From Acidobacteria bacterium Mor1 (GTDB taxonomy: Bacteria; Acidobacteriota; Polarisedimenticolia; Polarisedimenticolales; Polarisedimenticolaceae), in NCBI GenBank assembly GCA_001664505.1, contig CP011806.1, positions 389,067-453,066 on the forward strand: DNA of 64,000 nt, read 5' to 3'. The notes below the pieces were generated by a model that did no database searches, was not told the DNA's origin, and saw only the letters and a program-made list of their open reading frames with translations. Positions 29,871 to 39,861 of the stretch are shown one piece after another (positions within the stretch are counted from its first letter, which is position 1; every line of letters starts with the position of its first letter). Position numbers and translations under genes: made by a program.

Positions 29871-31170
29871 GATCTCCGCCGCGGCTGCCGAGCAGCTCTG
29901 CGCCGCCTGGCGGCGAGAGCACCCGGTCTCCCTGTTCCTCGACGGCCGGGGTACCTTTCCCTCCGACGGCTGGGGCGCGCCTCTCGTTGCCTTCCGTCCC
30001 CGTGTTGCGCTGCTTGGAGGCCCGGGCTCCGAAGACGCCCTGAACACCCTGGATCGCTTGGTTGCGCGCCGCCGCGGCAACACCGGCAGCGGCACAGGCG
30101 TGCTGGCGCTCCTGGGCTACGGTTTGCTCGACCCGACCGATCGCAGCCGGGCCCTGGCCGGCATGCCCGACATCCTGTTGATCGCCGTCGATGCCTCGGT
30201 GCGTTTCGGGCCCGGAGGCCTCGAGGTCTACGGTGACCGGGGTATCGATCCCAGGAGATCGCCGGCCTTCCGCCGCTGGTCCCGGTCCGGCGAAACCGCC
30301 GGGGCGCCTGCCGGCGCTCCGGCTCCGTTGGATGCGCCCCGCACCAGCCTGCCTCGGGCGGCCTACCTGGCCGGGGTCGAGCGGGTGCGTGAACACATCC
30401 GGGCAGGGGATGTCTACCAGGTCAATCTGTGCCAGCAGTTCCGCTGCCGGCCCCGAGTCGAACCCTTCGAGGCCTACCGGGCGCTGGTGGCGGATACCCC
30501 CGCGCCCTACTCGTCGTACCTGGAGATCCCCGGCCTGGCCCTGGCGTCCGCTTCACCGGAGATGTTCCTCGAGGTCGATGCCGACGGCAGCGTCGAGACT
30601 CGCCCGATCAAGGGGACCCGGCCTCGGGGAACGACCCCCGAGGAAGACCGCCGCCAGGCCCGGGAGTTGCTGGATTCGGCCAAGGACCGGGCCGAGCTGA
30701 CCATGATCGTCGACCTGGAGCGCAACGATCTGGGCCGGGTTTGCCGCATCGGATCGATCGAAGTGCCAGAGCGGGCTGGATTGGAGAGCTATTCCGCCGT
30801 ACACCATCTGGTGGCCCGGGTGCGAGGCCGGCTCGAACCGGGCACTCGACCGTCGGACCTGCTGCGCGCCACGTTCCCCGGGGGATCGATCACCGGGGCG
30901 CCGAAGCGCCGGACCCTCGAGGTCATTCGCGGTCTGGAGCCGGTCGAGCGCAACTTCTTTACCGGATCGTTGTGCTGGTTCGGGGATGACGGCTCGATGC
31001 GTTCGAGCATTCTGATCCGCAGCATCGTGTTCGATCGGCACGCCGCATATGTGGGCGCCGGAGGCGGAGTCGTTCTCGATTCCGACCCCGAGGCCGAGTG
31101 GCGGGAGTCGAACCACAAGGCCCGTGCGCTGACACGGGCCCTGGGATTCGCTCCCGAGGAGGCTGACTGA
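29839..31170 (+). CDS. pabB: Aminodeoxychorismate synthase component I
   Basis: Protein of 443 residues, chorismate-binding family. ETRPIKGTRPRG, DLERNDLGRVCRIGS and FPGGSITGAPKRRTLEVIRG are conserved PabB/TrpE blocks; the adjacent pabC favours the p-aminobenzoate branch of folate synthesis over anthranilate. The start is uncertain: GTG 29839 overlaps lexA by 32 bases, and GTG 29854 is an alternative. pabA is not in the window. It ends one base before the pabC start. Confidence 0.9.
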   Translation: MSSSVSSGGTEISAAAAEQLCAAWRREHPVSLFLDGRGTFPSDGWGAPLVAFRPRVALLGGPGSEDALNTLDRLVARRRGNTGSGTGVLALLGYGLLDPTDRSRALAGMPDILLIAVDASVRFGPGGLEVYGDRGIDPRRSPAFRRWSRSGETAGAPAGAPAPLDAPRTSLPRAAYLAGVERVREHIRAGDVYQVNLCQQFRCRPRVEPFEAYRALVADTPAPYSSYLEIPGLALASASPEMFLEVDADGSVETRPIKGTRPRGTTPEEDRRQARELLDSAKDRAELTMIVDLERNDLGRVCRIGSIEVPERAGLESYSAVHHLVARVRGRLEPGTRPSDLLRATFPGGSITGAPKRRTLEVIRGLEPVERNFFTGSLCWFGDDGSMRSSILIRSIVFDRHAAYVGAGGGVVLDSDPEAEWRESNHKARALTRALGFAPEEAD

Positions 31171-31171
31171 G

Positions 31172-32035
31172 GTGTACGCCCCGGGACCCCAGGACCGGGT
31201 TTGGTTCAACGGCCGCTGGATGCTGGGCGCCGAGGCGCGCCTGCCCCTGGCCGATCCCGGCCTGCTGGCCGGGTACGGCCTGTTCGAGACCCTGGCCATC
31301 GAGGAGGATCTGGTCCTCGACGTCGACGAGCACCTGGTGCGGCTGCGGCGGAGCGCCGAGGCCCTCGGCATCGCCCTGCCCGGGCTGGAGCTTCTGAGCC
31401 GGGTCGCCTGGATGATGCCCTCGGCGCTGGCAGTGCGTCAGGGCTGGGTCAAGATCCTGGTCACCCGCGGCCGCAACTGCGTCATGTTCGGGGGCCAGCG
31501 TCCGGCCGCCGCGCCTCAGCCGGCCCACGCCGTGCTGTTGCCCTGGCGGCGGGACTCCAGCGATCCGCTGGTCAACCACAAGACCCTGAACTACGCCGGC
31601 TCGATCATGGGGCTGGAGCACGCCCGTGCCCAGGGAGCCGACGAGGGGATCTGGCGCAACCAGCGGGGGCACCTGACCGAGGCCTGCACCGCCAACCTGT
31701 TCGTGCTGCGCCACCGGCGGCTCTATACCGCCTCGGCCCGGGACGGAATCCTCCCCGGGGTCACCCGGGGCAAGGTCCTCCAGGCGGCCCGGGCAGCCGG
31801 GCTGGCCGTCCACGAGGGAAAACTGCGCCTGGAGCGGCTTCAGCGGGCCGATGAGGCCTTCCTCAGCTCCAGTTTGCAGGGGGTCCGGCCGCTCATTAAG
31901 TTCCAGAGAGGCGCGATCGGAAGCGGGTCGCCCGGTCCCTGGACCCGGCGGCTCGCAGAGGAAGTGGCCCGCCTGCGCATGGAGCAGGCCCGGGCCGCGC
32001 GGCCCGGCCCCGCGGAGGCGGCCGGAGCCCGCTGA
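31172..32035 (+). CDS. pabC: Aminodeoxychorismate lyase / class IV aminotransferase
   Basis: Protein of 287 residues, fold-type IV PLP enzyme. The PLP Lys lies in VNHKTLNYAGSIMG (about residue 136), and EACTANLFVLRHRRLYT and ILPGVTRGKVL are conserved. Behind pabB it most likely releases p-aminobenzoate and pyruvate from aminodeoxychorismate; a branched-chain or D-amino-acid aminotransferase cannot be fully excluded. GTG start. The last 20 residues are Ala/Arg-rich and unconserved in look. Confidence 0.88.
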   Translation: MYAPGPQDRVWFNGRWMLGAEARLPLADPGLLAGYGLFETLAIEEDLVLDVDEHLVRLRRSAEALGIALPGLELLSRVAWMMPSALAVRQGWVKILVTRGRNCVMFGGQRPAAAPQPAHAVLLPWRRDSSDPLVNHKTLNYAGSIMGLEHARAQGADEGIWRNQRGHLTEACTANLFVLRHRRLYTASARDGILPGVTRGKVLQAARAAGLAVHEGKLRLERLQRADEAFLSSSLQGVRPLIKFQRGAIGSGSPGPWTRRLAEEVARLRMEQARAARPGPAEAAGAR

Positions 32036-32063
32036 CTCACGCGCCGCCTGGTGGAGGCGAGCG

Positions 32064-32792
32064 ATGACGGGGCGAGGCCTAGGGCCCGGGGGCGTGGGTT
32101 CCGGCGATATCCCGTGGTGTGACATCTGCTGCACCCGGCACGGGGGCGGCCGCCGCGCCTGTCCGGGAGAGCTGGTGGCTACCGGCCCTGAGCGACACGG
32201 CTGGCGGGTCAACATCGAGACTCCGGCCGGTGTCGAGGCGATCGGCGTGCTGGTCGCCGAGGCCGGCGATGTGTGGCGCGCCCGGATCCTGACCTATCCC
32301 AAGGTGCTCTGGGTCGTTCCCGGCGGTAGCGGCACGATCAAGTTCGTCGGCCGCACTCCCCGGGAAGCCGAGGAGCAGGCCATCGAGTTCATTCGGGAAC
32401 ACTGCCGCGAGCGAGACTACAGCTTCCGCGACGAGCTGGCGCTGGTCGAGCCCGAGGCCCTGCCCGACAGCGGACCGATTCGCCGGCCCCAGGGCGACCC
32501 GGCCCAGCGCAAGGTGCGCTTCCTGCCGGTGCGCTTCGGTGTGGCCCGGCCGACCGAGACCGGCGGCACCGGCAATCTCTCGGAGACCGGCATCTTCATC
32601 ATCACCGACGCCCCGGTGGACGAGGGGCAGTGGGTCGAGATGGAGCTGGAGCTCGAACGGGAGCACGTCGACCTGCGAGGCTTCGTCCGCTGGTCGCGAG
32701 CCGACCACCACGCGGGCCGCGCGCCGGGCATGGGCGTGCAGCTGGAACAACCTTCGGGGCGCTACCTGCGCTACGTCCGCACGCTTCCCTGA
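32064..32792 (+). CDS. PilZ-domain protein with Cys-rich N terminus
   Basis: Protein of 242 residues from ATG 32064, with GGTGGAGG upstream. Near the N terminus is WCDICCTRHGGGRRAC (C-x2-C-C...H...C), which could bind a metal. The C-terminal 100 residues look like PilZ: an Arg-rich entry (QRKVRFLPVRFG), GNLSETGIFIITDAPV in place of the D/NxSxxG motif, and APGMGVQLEQPSG. PilZ domains usually sense c-di-GMP, and an HD-GYP gene lies 6 kb away. Its 3' end overlaps the opposite gene by 22 bases. Confidence 0.8.
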   Translation: MTGRGLGPGGVGSGDIPWCDICCTRHGGGRRACPGELVATGPERHGWRVNIETPAGVEAIGVLVAEAGDVWRARILTYPKVLWVVPGGSGTIKFVGRTPREAEEQAIEFIREHCRERDYSFRDELALVEPEALPDSGPIRRPQGDPAQRKVRFLPVRFGVARPTETGGTGNLSETGIFIITDAPVDEGQWVEMELELEREHVDLRGFVRWSRADHHAGRAPGMGVQLEQPSGRYLRYVRTLP

Positions 32793-33295
32793 CTACCCGG
32801 CGACCCCTGGTTCGATCCCGCGCGAAACGACCACAGGTGGACCCCGAGGGCCGCGATCAGCAGCAGGCTGAGGGCGGCGAACAGAGGGCTCCGGGCGATG
32901 CGTAGCAGGTAGGCCTGGGCGAAGGCCAACCACAGAATCACCAACACCCCGAAGGTCGTGGGCCGCTTGTACAGATCGTCCCGGGCGTACAGGTACATCA
33001 GCGAGCCGTAGAACGCGGTGGCGGTGACCAGCACGGGAACCCAGCCACCTCGGGCGTGGATGTTGGCCCCCTGGGTGACCCTGGCCAGGGTCAGCACACA
33101 GCAGAAGTGAATCGTGTGGGCCAGGGTGAAGAGCCCGAGGGTTCCACGGATGCGCCGGCGCACATCGAAGTTGCCCGGCCGCAGGTAGGCCAGGCCCCTC
33201 AGGATCAGGTGCAGCGCGAACAGCGTCGCCGAGATCCGGGCGGTGACCCGGGTCGCCAGGGCCACGGTCGGTTCATCCCACATGTCCGGGAGCAT
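32771..33295 (-). CDS. Small multi-pass membrane protein, unknown function
   Basis: Protein of 174 residues with four or five hydrophobic segments, among them ATLFALHLILRGLAYL, LVTATAFYGSLMYLYA and LFAALSLLLIAALGVHLW. TLAHTIHFCC holds two His residues inside a helix, which could suggest haem, but that is speculation. It converges on the PilZ gene with a 22-base overlap. I do not recognise the family. Confidence 0.6.
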   Translation of the reverse strand: MLPDMWDEPTVALATRVTARISATLFALHLILRGLAYLRPGNFDVRRRIRGTLGLFTLAHTIHFCCVLTLARVTQGANIHARGGWVPVLVTATAFYGSLMYLYARDDLYKRPTTFGVLVILWLAFAQAYLLRIARSPLFAALSLLLIAALGVHLWSFRAGSNQGSPGSQGSVRT

Positions 33296-33387
33296 ACGTC
33301 ACCGGTGATGCCGCAGGCGCACCGTCCGGGGGAGATGTGTCGGGAGCGGAGCGGCTGAGCGGGCTCCGGAGCCGGGAGGGGAGGGAA

Positions 33388-33416
33388 AGACCGGGGCCGC
33401 CGAGCAGCCCCGGTCT
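33388..33416 (-). terminator. Hairpin after the DsbA-like gene
   Basis: AGACCGGGGC (33388-33397) and GCCCCGGTCT (33407-33416) form a perfect 10-bp stem with a 9-base loop, 15 bases past the stop of the minus-strand gene. On the minus strand it is followed by CTTTCCC, a weak pyrimidine tail. Confidence 0.6.
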
Positions 33417-33430
33417 GATCGATCGCGTGG

Positions 33431-34390
33431 TTACTGGGCGGAGGCCTTGGCTTCTTCGATCAGCGGCTCGAAAGCGGCGAGCGGCTGGGCGCCGTTCAGG
33501 AACTGGCCGTTGACGAAGAACCCGGGGGTTCCGCTGACACCCATCTTCTGGCCGGCGGCCATCTGATCGTCGACCACCTTGGAGGCGGCCTTGTAGGCCT
33601 CGGAGGTGGTGTCCTCGGCGCAGGTGGCCCAGGCGGTCATGTCGATGCCGCTGCCGGCGAGGTACTCGCGGCTCTTGGGCAGCACGTTCTTGGTGTCCAG
33701 GTTTTTCTGATCCTTGAAGTAGGCGTCATGCAGGGTCCAGAAGGCTTCGTTGTCCTGCAGGCCCGCGCAGTGGGAGGCGATCGACGCCGGCTTGGCCCAG
33801 GGGTGGAAGCCCAGCGGGAAGTGCTGGAAGACGAACTTCACGTCGTTGGGATACTTCTCCAGGATCTGCTCGACGGTGTCCGCACCCCGGGCGCAGTAGG
33901 GGCACTGGAAGTCGGAGTATTCGATGATGGTCACCGGCGCGTCGGGGTTTCCGCGGTAGGGCAGGCCGGCGATCATGGTCTCGATCTCCTTGGCCCGGTT
34001 GGCCAGCTCCTGGCGGGCGGCCTCTTCCATCGCGGCGAGTTCGGCCTGGACCTCTTCGACGCTCTTACTGACGTCGAGGACCTCGTTACCGATCAGGTAC
34101 ATCTTGGTGTCGTCGTGGGTGATCAGGAACTTCTGCTCCTGGCGGCCGCCGACGACGAAGATGCCTTCATCGAGCCCGGAGTAGGGGGAGGCTTCCAGGG
34201 ACTTCATGGTGATCCCGGCCTCGCGAAGCTGCTCGTACTTCAGCTTGAGGTTCTCGAGAATCTTGACCTTGCGGGCTTCGATATCCGCTTCCGAGGCGGC
34301 CGTGGCGTGGCCGGTGCCCTCGCTCGTGCTGACCTGAACCAGGATAACCACGAGCACAATGGCGGCGGCGAGGAAGAGTAGCTTGCGCAT
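33431..34390 (-). CDS. DsbA/DsbC-like periplasmic thiol oxidoreductase
   Basis: Protein of 319 residues with an N-terminal signal anchor (RKLLFLAAAIVLVVILVQV). Residues about 45-145 resemble the DsbC-type N-terminal region (QKFLITHDDTKMYLI), then a helical linker. The thioredoxin domain has CPYC (about residue 162, in FQCPYCARG) and the cis-Pro loop GVSGTPGFFVNG. It probably forms or shuffles disulphides in exported proteins. Start ATG 34390 has GGAG 9 bases upstream; an ATG five codons earlier overlaps that site. A weak TGGTAGAAA element lies 35-43 bases upstream, with a CCGCC-TATC-GGCGG hairpin (34410-34423) in the leader. Confidence 0.88.
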   Translation of the reverse strand: MRKLLFLAAAIVLVVILVQVSTSEGTGHATAASEADIEARKVKILENLKLKYEQLREAGITMKSLEASPYSGLDEGIFVVGGRQEQKFLITHDDTKMYLIGNEVLDVSKSVEEVQAELAAMEEAARQELANRAKEIETMIAGLPYRGNPDAPVTIIEYSDFQCPYCARGADTVEQILEKYPNDVKFVFQHFPLGFHPWAKPASIASHCAGLQDNEAFWTLHDAYFKDQKNLDTKNVLPKSREYLAGSGIDMTAWATCAEDTTSEAYKAASKVVDDQMAAGQKMGVSGTPGFFVNGQFLNGAQPLAAFEPLIEEAKASAQ

Positions 34391-34502
34391 GACGGGGAAC
34401 TCCATTCAGCCGCCGATAGGCGGATTTCTACCAGTAGTACCGAAAAAGGCTAGCACGGGAGGGGGATCGGGGCACGTCTCGGCCCTGGGACGGTTTCGGG
34501 GT

Positions 34503-34578
34503 TGGTGCCTCGAGGCGGAGTCGAACCACCGACGCATGGATTTTCAATCCATCGCTCTACCAACTGAGCTACCGAGGC
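34503..34578 (-). tRNA. tRNA-Phe (anticodon GAA)
   Basis: The minus strand folds as a 76-base tRNA with encoded CCA. The acceptor GCCTCGG pairs with TCGAGGC (one G-T), the D arm has GCTCAGTTGGTAGAGC, the anticodon loop ATTGAAAAT shows GAA, and the T arm contains GGTTCGACTCC. It lies between recA and the DsbA-like gene. Confidence 0.97.
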
Positions 34579-34598
34579 AACCCCTGAAACGACCGTGG

Positions 34599-34628
34599 AT
34601 TCTGGCACACGGGCCCGCGAACCGTCAA
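34599..34628 (-). promoter_or_regulatory. tRNA-Phe promoter
   Basis: Minus strand: TTGACG (34623-34628), 18-base spacer, CAGAAT (34599-34604). A start about 7 bases later would lie some 12 bases before the mature tRNA 5' end. It sits in the gap after recA. Confidence 0.55.
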
Positions 34629-34703
34629 GAAAACCGGAGTTTTTGGGGGAGATCGGAGGGAGGCGGCCCGGCCCCGGGCGGAAAGCCCGGAGCCGGGAGC
34701 CGA

Positions 34704-35849
<1,146 letters not shown>

Positions 35850-35913
35850 GCTCTTGGATTCTCCTGGGAGGCCGGGATGTGAGGTGCTCCGGGAAATCGG
35901 AGCGAGGACGCGT

Positions 35914-35945
35914 AGATTAGGCGAAAGACGCGCAACATGTCAAGC
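35914..35945 (-). promoter_or_regulatory. recA promoter with candidate SOS operator
   Basis: Minus strand: TTGACA (35938-35943), 18-base spacer, TAATCT (35914-35919), about 65 bases before the recA ATG. GCTTGAC (35939-35945) and CTTTCGCCTA (35918-35927) repeat the lexA promoter exactly. The -35 also forms an inverted repeat with the -35 of the divergent lytic transglycosylase gene. Confidence 0.7.
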
Positions 35946-35956
35946 ACTTCGCGCGT

Positions 35957-35986
35957 TTGACAGTCTGGAATTCTCCCTCTTATATT
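35957..35986 (+). promoter_or_regulatory. Promoter of the LysM lytic transglycosylase gene
   Basis: TTGACA (35957-35962), an 18-base spacer and TATATT (35981-35986), close to the sigma-70 consensus. Transcription would start about 40 bases before ATG 36032. It is divergent to the recA promoter, with the two -35 boxes 13 bases apart. Confidence 0.75.
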
Positions 35987-36031
35987 CGACCGTCGAAAGA
36001 GGTCGGGAGGGGCCTCGCTACCGGGGGTTAC

Positions 36032-38188
36032 ATGTTGTCGCGTTCGCCGCTTTTTTGCCTGTTACTGCTCGCCCTGCTGGTGTTGAGCGTCGCGGGGTGT
36101 TCCCAGCGAACGCCACCGGTCTCGGCGCCTCCGGCGCCTGAGCCGACCGACGAGGCGCCGGATTCGGCCGCGGCTGCGGCAGACCCCGAAGCGGCCGGCG
36201 AGAACCCCGGCGGCATCGTCACCGAGCCCGCCGAGGAGTGGACCCTGCCGCCGCTGCCCGGTCCCGAGGGCCGCTACGGTGACGAGCAGTTTCCCGGCCC
36301 CGAGGACCCGGCTCCCGGCGAGGAGCTGACCGAGTCCCCCCACGACGATCTGGACAAGCCCGCCCCCGAGATCTCCGCCGAAGAGGCCGAGGCCGAGCGG
36401 GCGCTGGTGGCCAAGTCCGAGCCGACCTTCGACGTGCCCATCGAGGTCAACGACCGGGTGCTGGCCTACGTCGAGCTCTATTCCAAGCGGATCCCGTCCC
36501 GCTGGGTCCACGGGCTCAAGCGGTCCGGCCGCTACATGGAGATGTTCCGGGAGATCTTCGCCGAGGAGGGGGTTCCCCAGGATCTGGTCTACCTGGCCCA
36601 CGTGGAGAGCGCCTACAAGACCACCGCCTATTCCCGCGCCCGGGCCAAGGGGGTGTTCCAGTTCATCGCGGCCACGGGCAAGCGCTACGGACTGCGGGTC
36701 GACTACTGGGTCGATGAACGTTCGGACCCCGAGAAATCCTGCCGCGCTTCCGCGCGCTACCTGAAGGACCTCTACGACGAGTTCGGCGACTGGTACCTGG
36801 CCCTGGCCGGCTACAACGCCGGTGAAGGCAAGATCCGCCGGGCGATTCGCAAGACCGGCAAGAAGGACTTCTGGGCCATCGCCAAGACCCGCTACATCCG
36901 TCGCGAGACCAAGAACTACGTGCCGGCGATCCTGGCGACGATCCTGATCTCCAAGGATCCCGCCAAGTACGGCTTCGAGTTCGAGTACGACGACAAGATC
37001 ACCTACGAGACCGTGCAGGTCGACGGGGCCGCCGACTTCCGGGTGCTGGCCGAGAGCGCCGGCACCGACGTGGCCACGATCAAGCTGTTGAACCCGGCCT
37101 TGCGTCGCCAGCAGACGCCGCCGCTGGTCAAGAGTGACGTGCGGGTTCCGGTGGGGACCGGCCAGCAGATGCTCGTGGCCCTGGCGGAGATTCCCAAGGA
37201 CAAGCGGGTGACCTTCCAGCGGCACTACGTGCGCAAGGGAGAGTCCCTCTCGACCATCGCCCGGGCCTACGGCGTGTCGGTCTACTCGATCCAGCAGGCC
37301 AACGGCATGGGCCGCCGCACGATGATCCGAGCCGGCAAGACCCTCAAGATTCCCTCGGCCTCGGGACCGGCGCTGCCGGCGATCGCCGGCGCCGACGGCA
37401 CGGTGACCTACCGGGTGCGCCGGGGTGATTCCCTCTCGCGGATCGCCTCCCGCTTCGGCACGAGCTCCCGTTCCATCGCCAACCAGAACCGCATGTCGAT
37501 CCACGACGTGTTGAGCGTCGGTCAGAAGTTGACCTTCGTTCCCGGCCCCGGTTACGTCGCCCGGGCCAAGCCCAAGGCTCAGCCGCGGACGCCGATTCCT
37601 GCGGGCCAGAGCGTGACCCATCGGGTGGTCGGCGGCGACACCCTGTGGGACCTGGCCAAGCGCTACGGCACCACCGCCGGCGCCATCGCCCGGGCCAACG
37701 GGATCTCCACCCGCTCGACCCTGAAGCTGGGTCAGAAGCTGACCGTGCCCTCGAGCGGCGGAAGCAACTCGGGCGTGCAAACGGCGGTTGCCCGCAATAG
37801 CGCCGCGCCCTCGGCTCCGGTGTCGTCCGCCTCGGAAGGAACCGTCGGCTACACGGTGCGCAACGGCGACAACCTGTGGGTCATCGCCCAGCGGTTCAAC
37901 ACCACGCCGGCGGCGATTGCCGAGGCCAGCGGGATCAGCACCCGCAAGACCCTGCGTATCGGTGACCGCCTCAAGGTGGTTCCCGGCGCCCGCAGTCGCA
38001 GCGCGGCGCGAGAGGCGATGGATACGGTGCCCGGCGACGGGCCGCTGACCCACCGGGTGCAGCGGGGCGATACCCTCTGGGAGATCGCCAGCATGTACCG
38101 CACTTCCATCGACGATCTCTGCACCCTCAACGGCATCAACCGCAACGCCACGTTGCGGCCGGGTACGCGACTGACCGTTCGCCGCTGA
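36032..38188 (+). CDS. MltD-like lytic transglycosylase lipoprotein with five LysM repeats
   Basis: Protein of 718 residues. A lipoprotein signal ends at VAGC (C23). A Pro/Glu-rich linker follows to about residue 130, then an SLT domain with the catalytic Glu in YLAHVESAYK (about residue 192) and LALAGYNAGEGKIRRAI. Five LysM repeats run from about residue 397 to the end, for example HRVQRGDTLWEIASMYRTS. It cleaves peptidoglycan glycan strands. E. coli MltD has two LysM repeats, so this C terminus is longer. Start ATG 36032 has a GGGGG run upstream; earlier in-frame codons would sit in the promoter. Confidence 0.92.
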   Translation: MLSRSPLFCLLLLALLVLSVAGCSQRTPPVSAPPAPEPTDEAPDSAAAAADPEAAGENPGGIVTEPAEEWTLPPLPGPEGRYGDEQFPGPEDPAPGEELTESPHDDLDKPAPEISAEEAEAERALVAKSEPTFDVPIEVNDRVLAYVELYSKRIPSRWVHGLKRSGRYMEMFREIFAEEGVPQDLVYLAHVESAYKTTAYSRARAKGVFQFIAATGKRYGLRVDYWVDERSDPEKSCRASARYLKDLYDEFGDWYLALAGYNAGEGKIRRAIRKTGKKDFWAIAKTRYIRRETKNYVPAILATILISKDPAKYGFEFEYDDKITYETVQVDGAADFRVLAESAGTDVATIKLLNPALRRQQTPPLVKSDVRVPVGTGQQMLVALAEIPKDKRVTFQRHYVRKGESLSTIARAYGVSVYSIQQANGMGRRTMIRAGKTLKIPSASGPALPAIAGADGTVTYRVRRGDSLSRIASRFGTSSRSIANQNRMSIHDVLSVGQKLTFVPGPGYVARAKPKAQPRTPIPAGQSVTHRVVGGDTLWDLAKRYGTTAGAIARANGISTRSTLKLGQKLTVPSSGGSNSGVQTAVARNSAAPSAPVSSASEGTVGYTVRNGDNLWVIAQRFNTTPAAIAEASGISTRKTLRIGDRLKVVPGARSRSAAREAMDTVPGDGPLTHRVQRGDTLWEIASMYRTSIDDLCTLNGINRNATLRPGTRLTVRR

Positions 38189-38252
38189 CCGCGTCCGGGT
38201 TCATCCCGGATCCCGGCAGAACCAGGGTTCCTCGGCCTCCACTGAGGAAATC

Positions 38253-39773
38253 ATGCTCGGACGGGCCACAGGCGCGGTGGTCTCCGGTGTCGGCGCAAAC
38301 CTCGTCGAGGTCGAGGTGCATCTGGGCGGCGGCCTGCCGGGAACCTCCACCGTAGGCATGCCCGACGTGGCGGTGCGTGAAGGGATCGATCGCATCCGCG
38401 CGGCGATGCAGAGCCGCAACTTCACGCTGCCGGCGCGCAAGGCGATCGTCAACCTGGCTCCCGCCGATCTGCGCAAGCGAGGCTCGGCGCTGGATCTGCC
38501 CATTGCCGCGGCGATTCTCGCGGTCTGCGAACACATGTGCCCGCTGCCCGAGGGGGAGCGGACCCTGCTGTTGGGTGAACTCGGTCTCGACGGCAGCATC
38601 CGGCCGGTGCGGGGAGTGTTGCCCATGGCCATGGCCGCCCGGGAAGCGGGGAAGACCCGGTTGATCGTGCCCCGGGAGAACGCAGACGAGGCGGCGTTGG
38701 TGCGGGGGATGACGGTGCTACCGGTCGGTGATCTCGATGACGTGGTGTGCCTGGCCGGGGGCAGGGCGGAGGTTCACCTCGCTCCCGACCCGGACCTGTT
38801 GTTGCGGCGACCGCCCGGGCAGGGGGAGGTGCCGGACCTGATCGACGTGCGCGGGCAGGCACAGGCCCGGCGTGCCCTGGAGATCGCCGCCGCCGGCGGC
38901 CACAACCTGCTGCTCTGCGGTCCTCCGGGGGCGGGCAAGACGATGATGGCTCGCCGCCTGCCCGGCATCCTCCCTCCGCTGTCGCTGGAGGAGGCGTTGG
39001 AGGTGACCCGGGTCTGGAGCACCGTTGGCCTGACCCGGGGGCTCGTGACCCGGCGCCCCTTCCGCGCCCCGCACCATGGCGCCTCCTTCGCCGCGCTGAC
39101 CGGCGGAGGAAGCATCGTGCGGCCCGGTGAGATCAGCCTGGCGACCCACGGCGTGCTGTACCTCGACGAGCTGCCGGAGTTCCGCCGGGACGCGCTGGAG
39201 GCCTTGCGCCAACCGCTGGAGGACGGCGAGATCACCGTCAGCCGCGCCCACGGTTCGGTGACCATGCCGGCGCGCTTCGCGCTCGTCGCCTCGATGAATC
39301 CGTGTCCCTGCGGACAGAGCGGCAATCGTCACCGGCCCTGCCGCTGCAGCGAGGCCGAGGTGCGCCGCTATCGGGGCCGGGTCTCGGGCCCGCTGCTCGA
39401 CCGCTTCGACCTGGTGGTCGATGTTCCCGCGGTAGATCCGGCGGAGCTCTCCGATCGGCAGCCGGGGGAGCGCTCCTCCGCCGTGCGAGGCAGGGTCGTT
39501 GCGGCACGGCAACGACAACGGCGCCGGCTGGCCGGGGCCGGTGCCGGCTGCAACGCGGAGATGACCGGCCGGACTCTCGACCAACGAGGCGCCCTGGACG
39601 ACGAGGCCCGGCGTATGCTGCGGGCAGCCGGCGAGCGGCTGCATCTGTCGGCCCGGGGGCATGACCGGGTCCGCCGGGTCGCCCGCAGCGTGGCCGATCT
39701 CGAGGGGTGCGATGAGGTCCGCCGGGAACACGTCGCCGAGGCGGTGCAGTACCGCCGCCGGGAGGGCTCGTGA
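38253..39773 (+). CDS. comM: ComM/YifB family AAA ATPase
   Basis: Protein of 506 residues, Mg-chelatase-like family; ComM is a helicase for branch migration in natural transformation in some bacteria. An N-terminal ChlI-type domain (VEVHLGGGLPGTSTVGMPD) precedes Walker A GPPGAGKTMMARRLPGILPP and Walker B VLYLDELPEF. NPCPCGQSGN and CRCSEAE carry the Cys cluster typical of the family. ATG has GAGGAAA upstream. Confidence 0.94.
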   Translation: MLGRATGAVVSGVGANLVEVEVHLGGGLPGTSTVGMPDVAVREGIDRIRAAMQSRNFTLPARKAIVNLAPADLRKRGSALDLPIAAAILAVCEHMCPLPEGERTLLLGELGLDGSIRPVRGVLPMAMAAREAGKTRLIVPRENADEAALVRGMTVLPVGDLDDVVCLAGGRAEVHLAPDPDLLLRRPPGQGEVPDLIDVRGQAQARRALEIAAAGGHNLLLCGPPGAGKTMMARRLPGILPPLSLEEALEVTRVWSTVGLTRGLVTRRPFRAPHHGASFAALTGGGSIVRPGEISLATHGVLYLDELPEFRRDALEALRQPLEDGEITVSRAHGSVTMPARFALVASMNPCPCGQSGNRHRPCRCSEAEVRRYRGRVSGPLLDRFDLVVDVPAVDPAELSDRQPGERSSAVRGRVVAARQRQRRRLAGAGAGCNAEMTGRTLDQRGALDDEARRMLRAAGERLHLSARGHDRVRRVARSVADLEGCDEVRREHVAEAVQYRRREGS

Positions 39774-39861
39774 TGAAACGGCGGCCTGGACGAAAACAGG
39801 GGAAGGATCCGTAGAGGTAGGCGTAGGGAGGGTGTGAAGGAAGACGAACAAGGAGTTTTCG

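Noticed and set aside
36062-38053. A 660-codon minus-strand open frame opposite the LysM transglycosylase.
   Set aside because: Shadow frame; the plus strand has lipobox, SLT and five LysM repeats.
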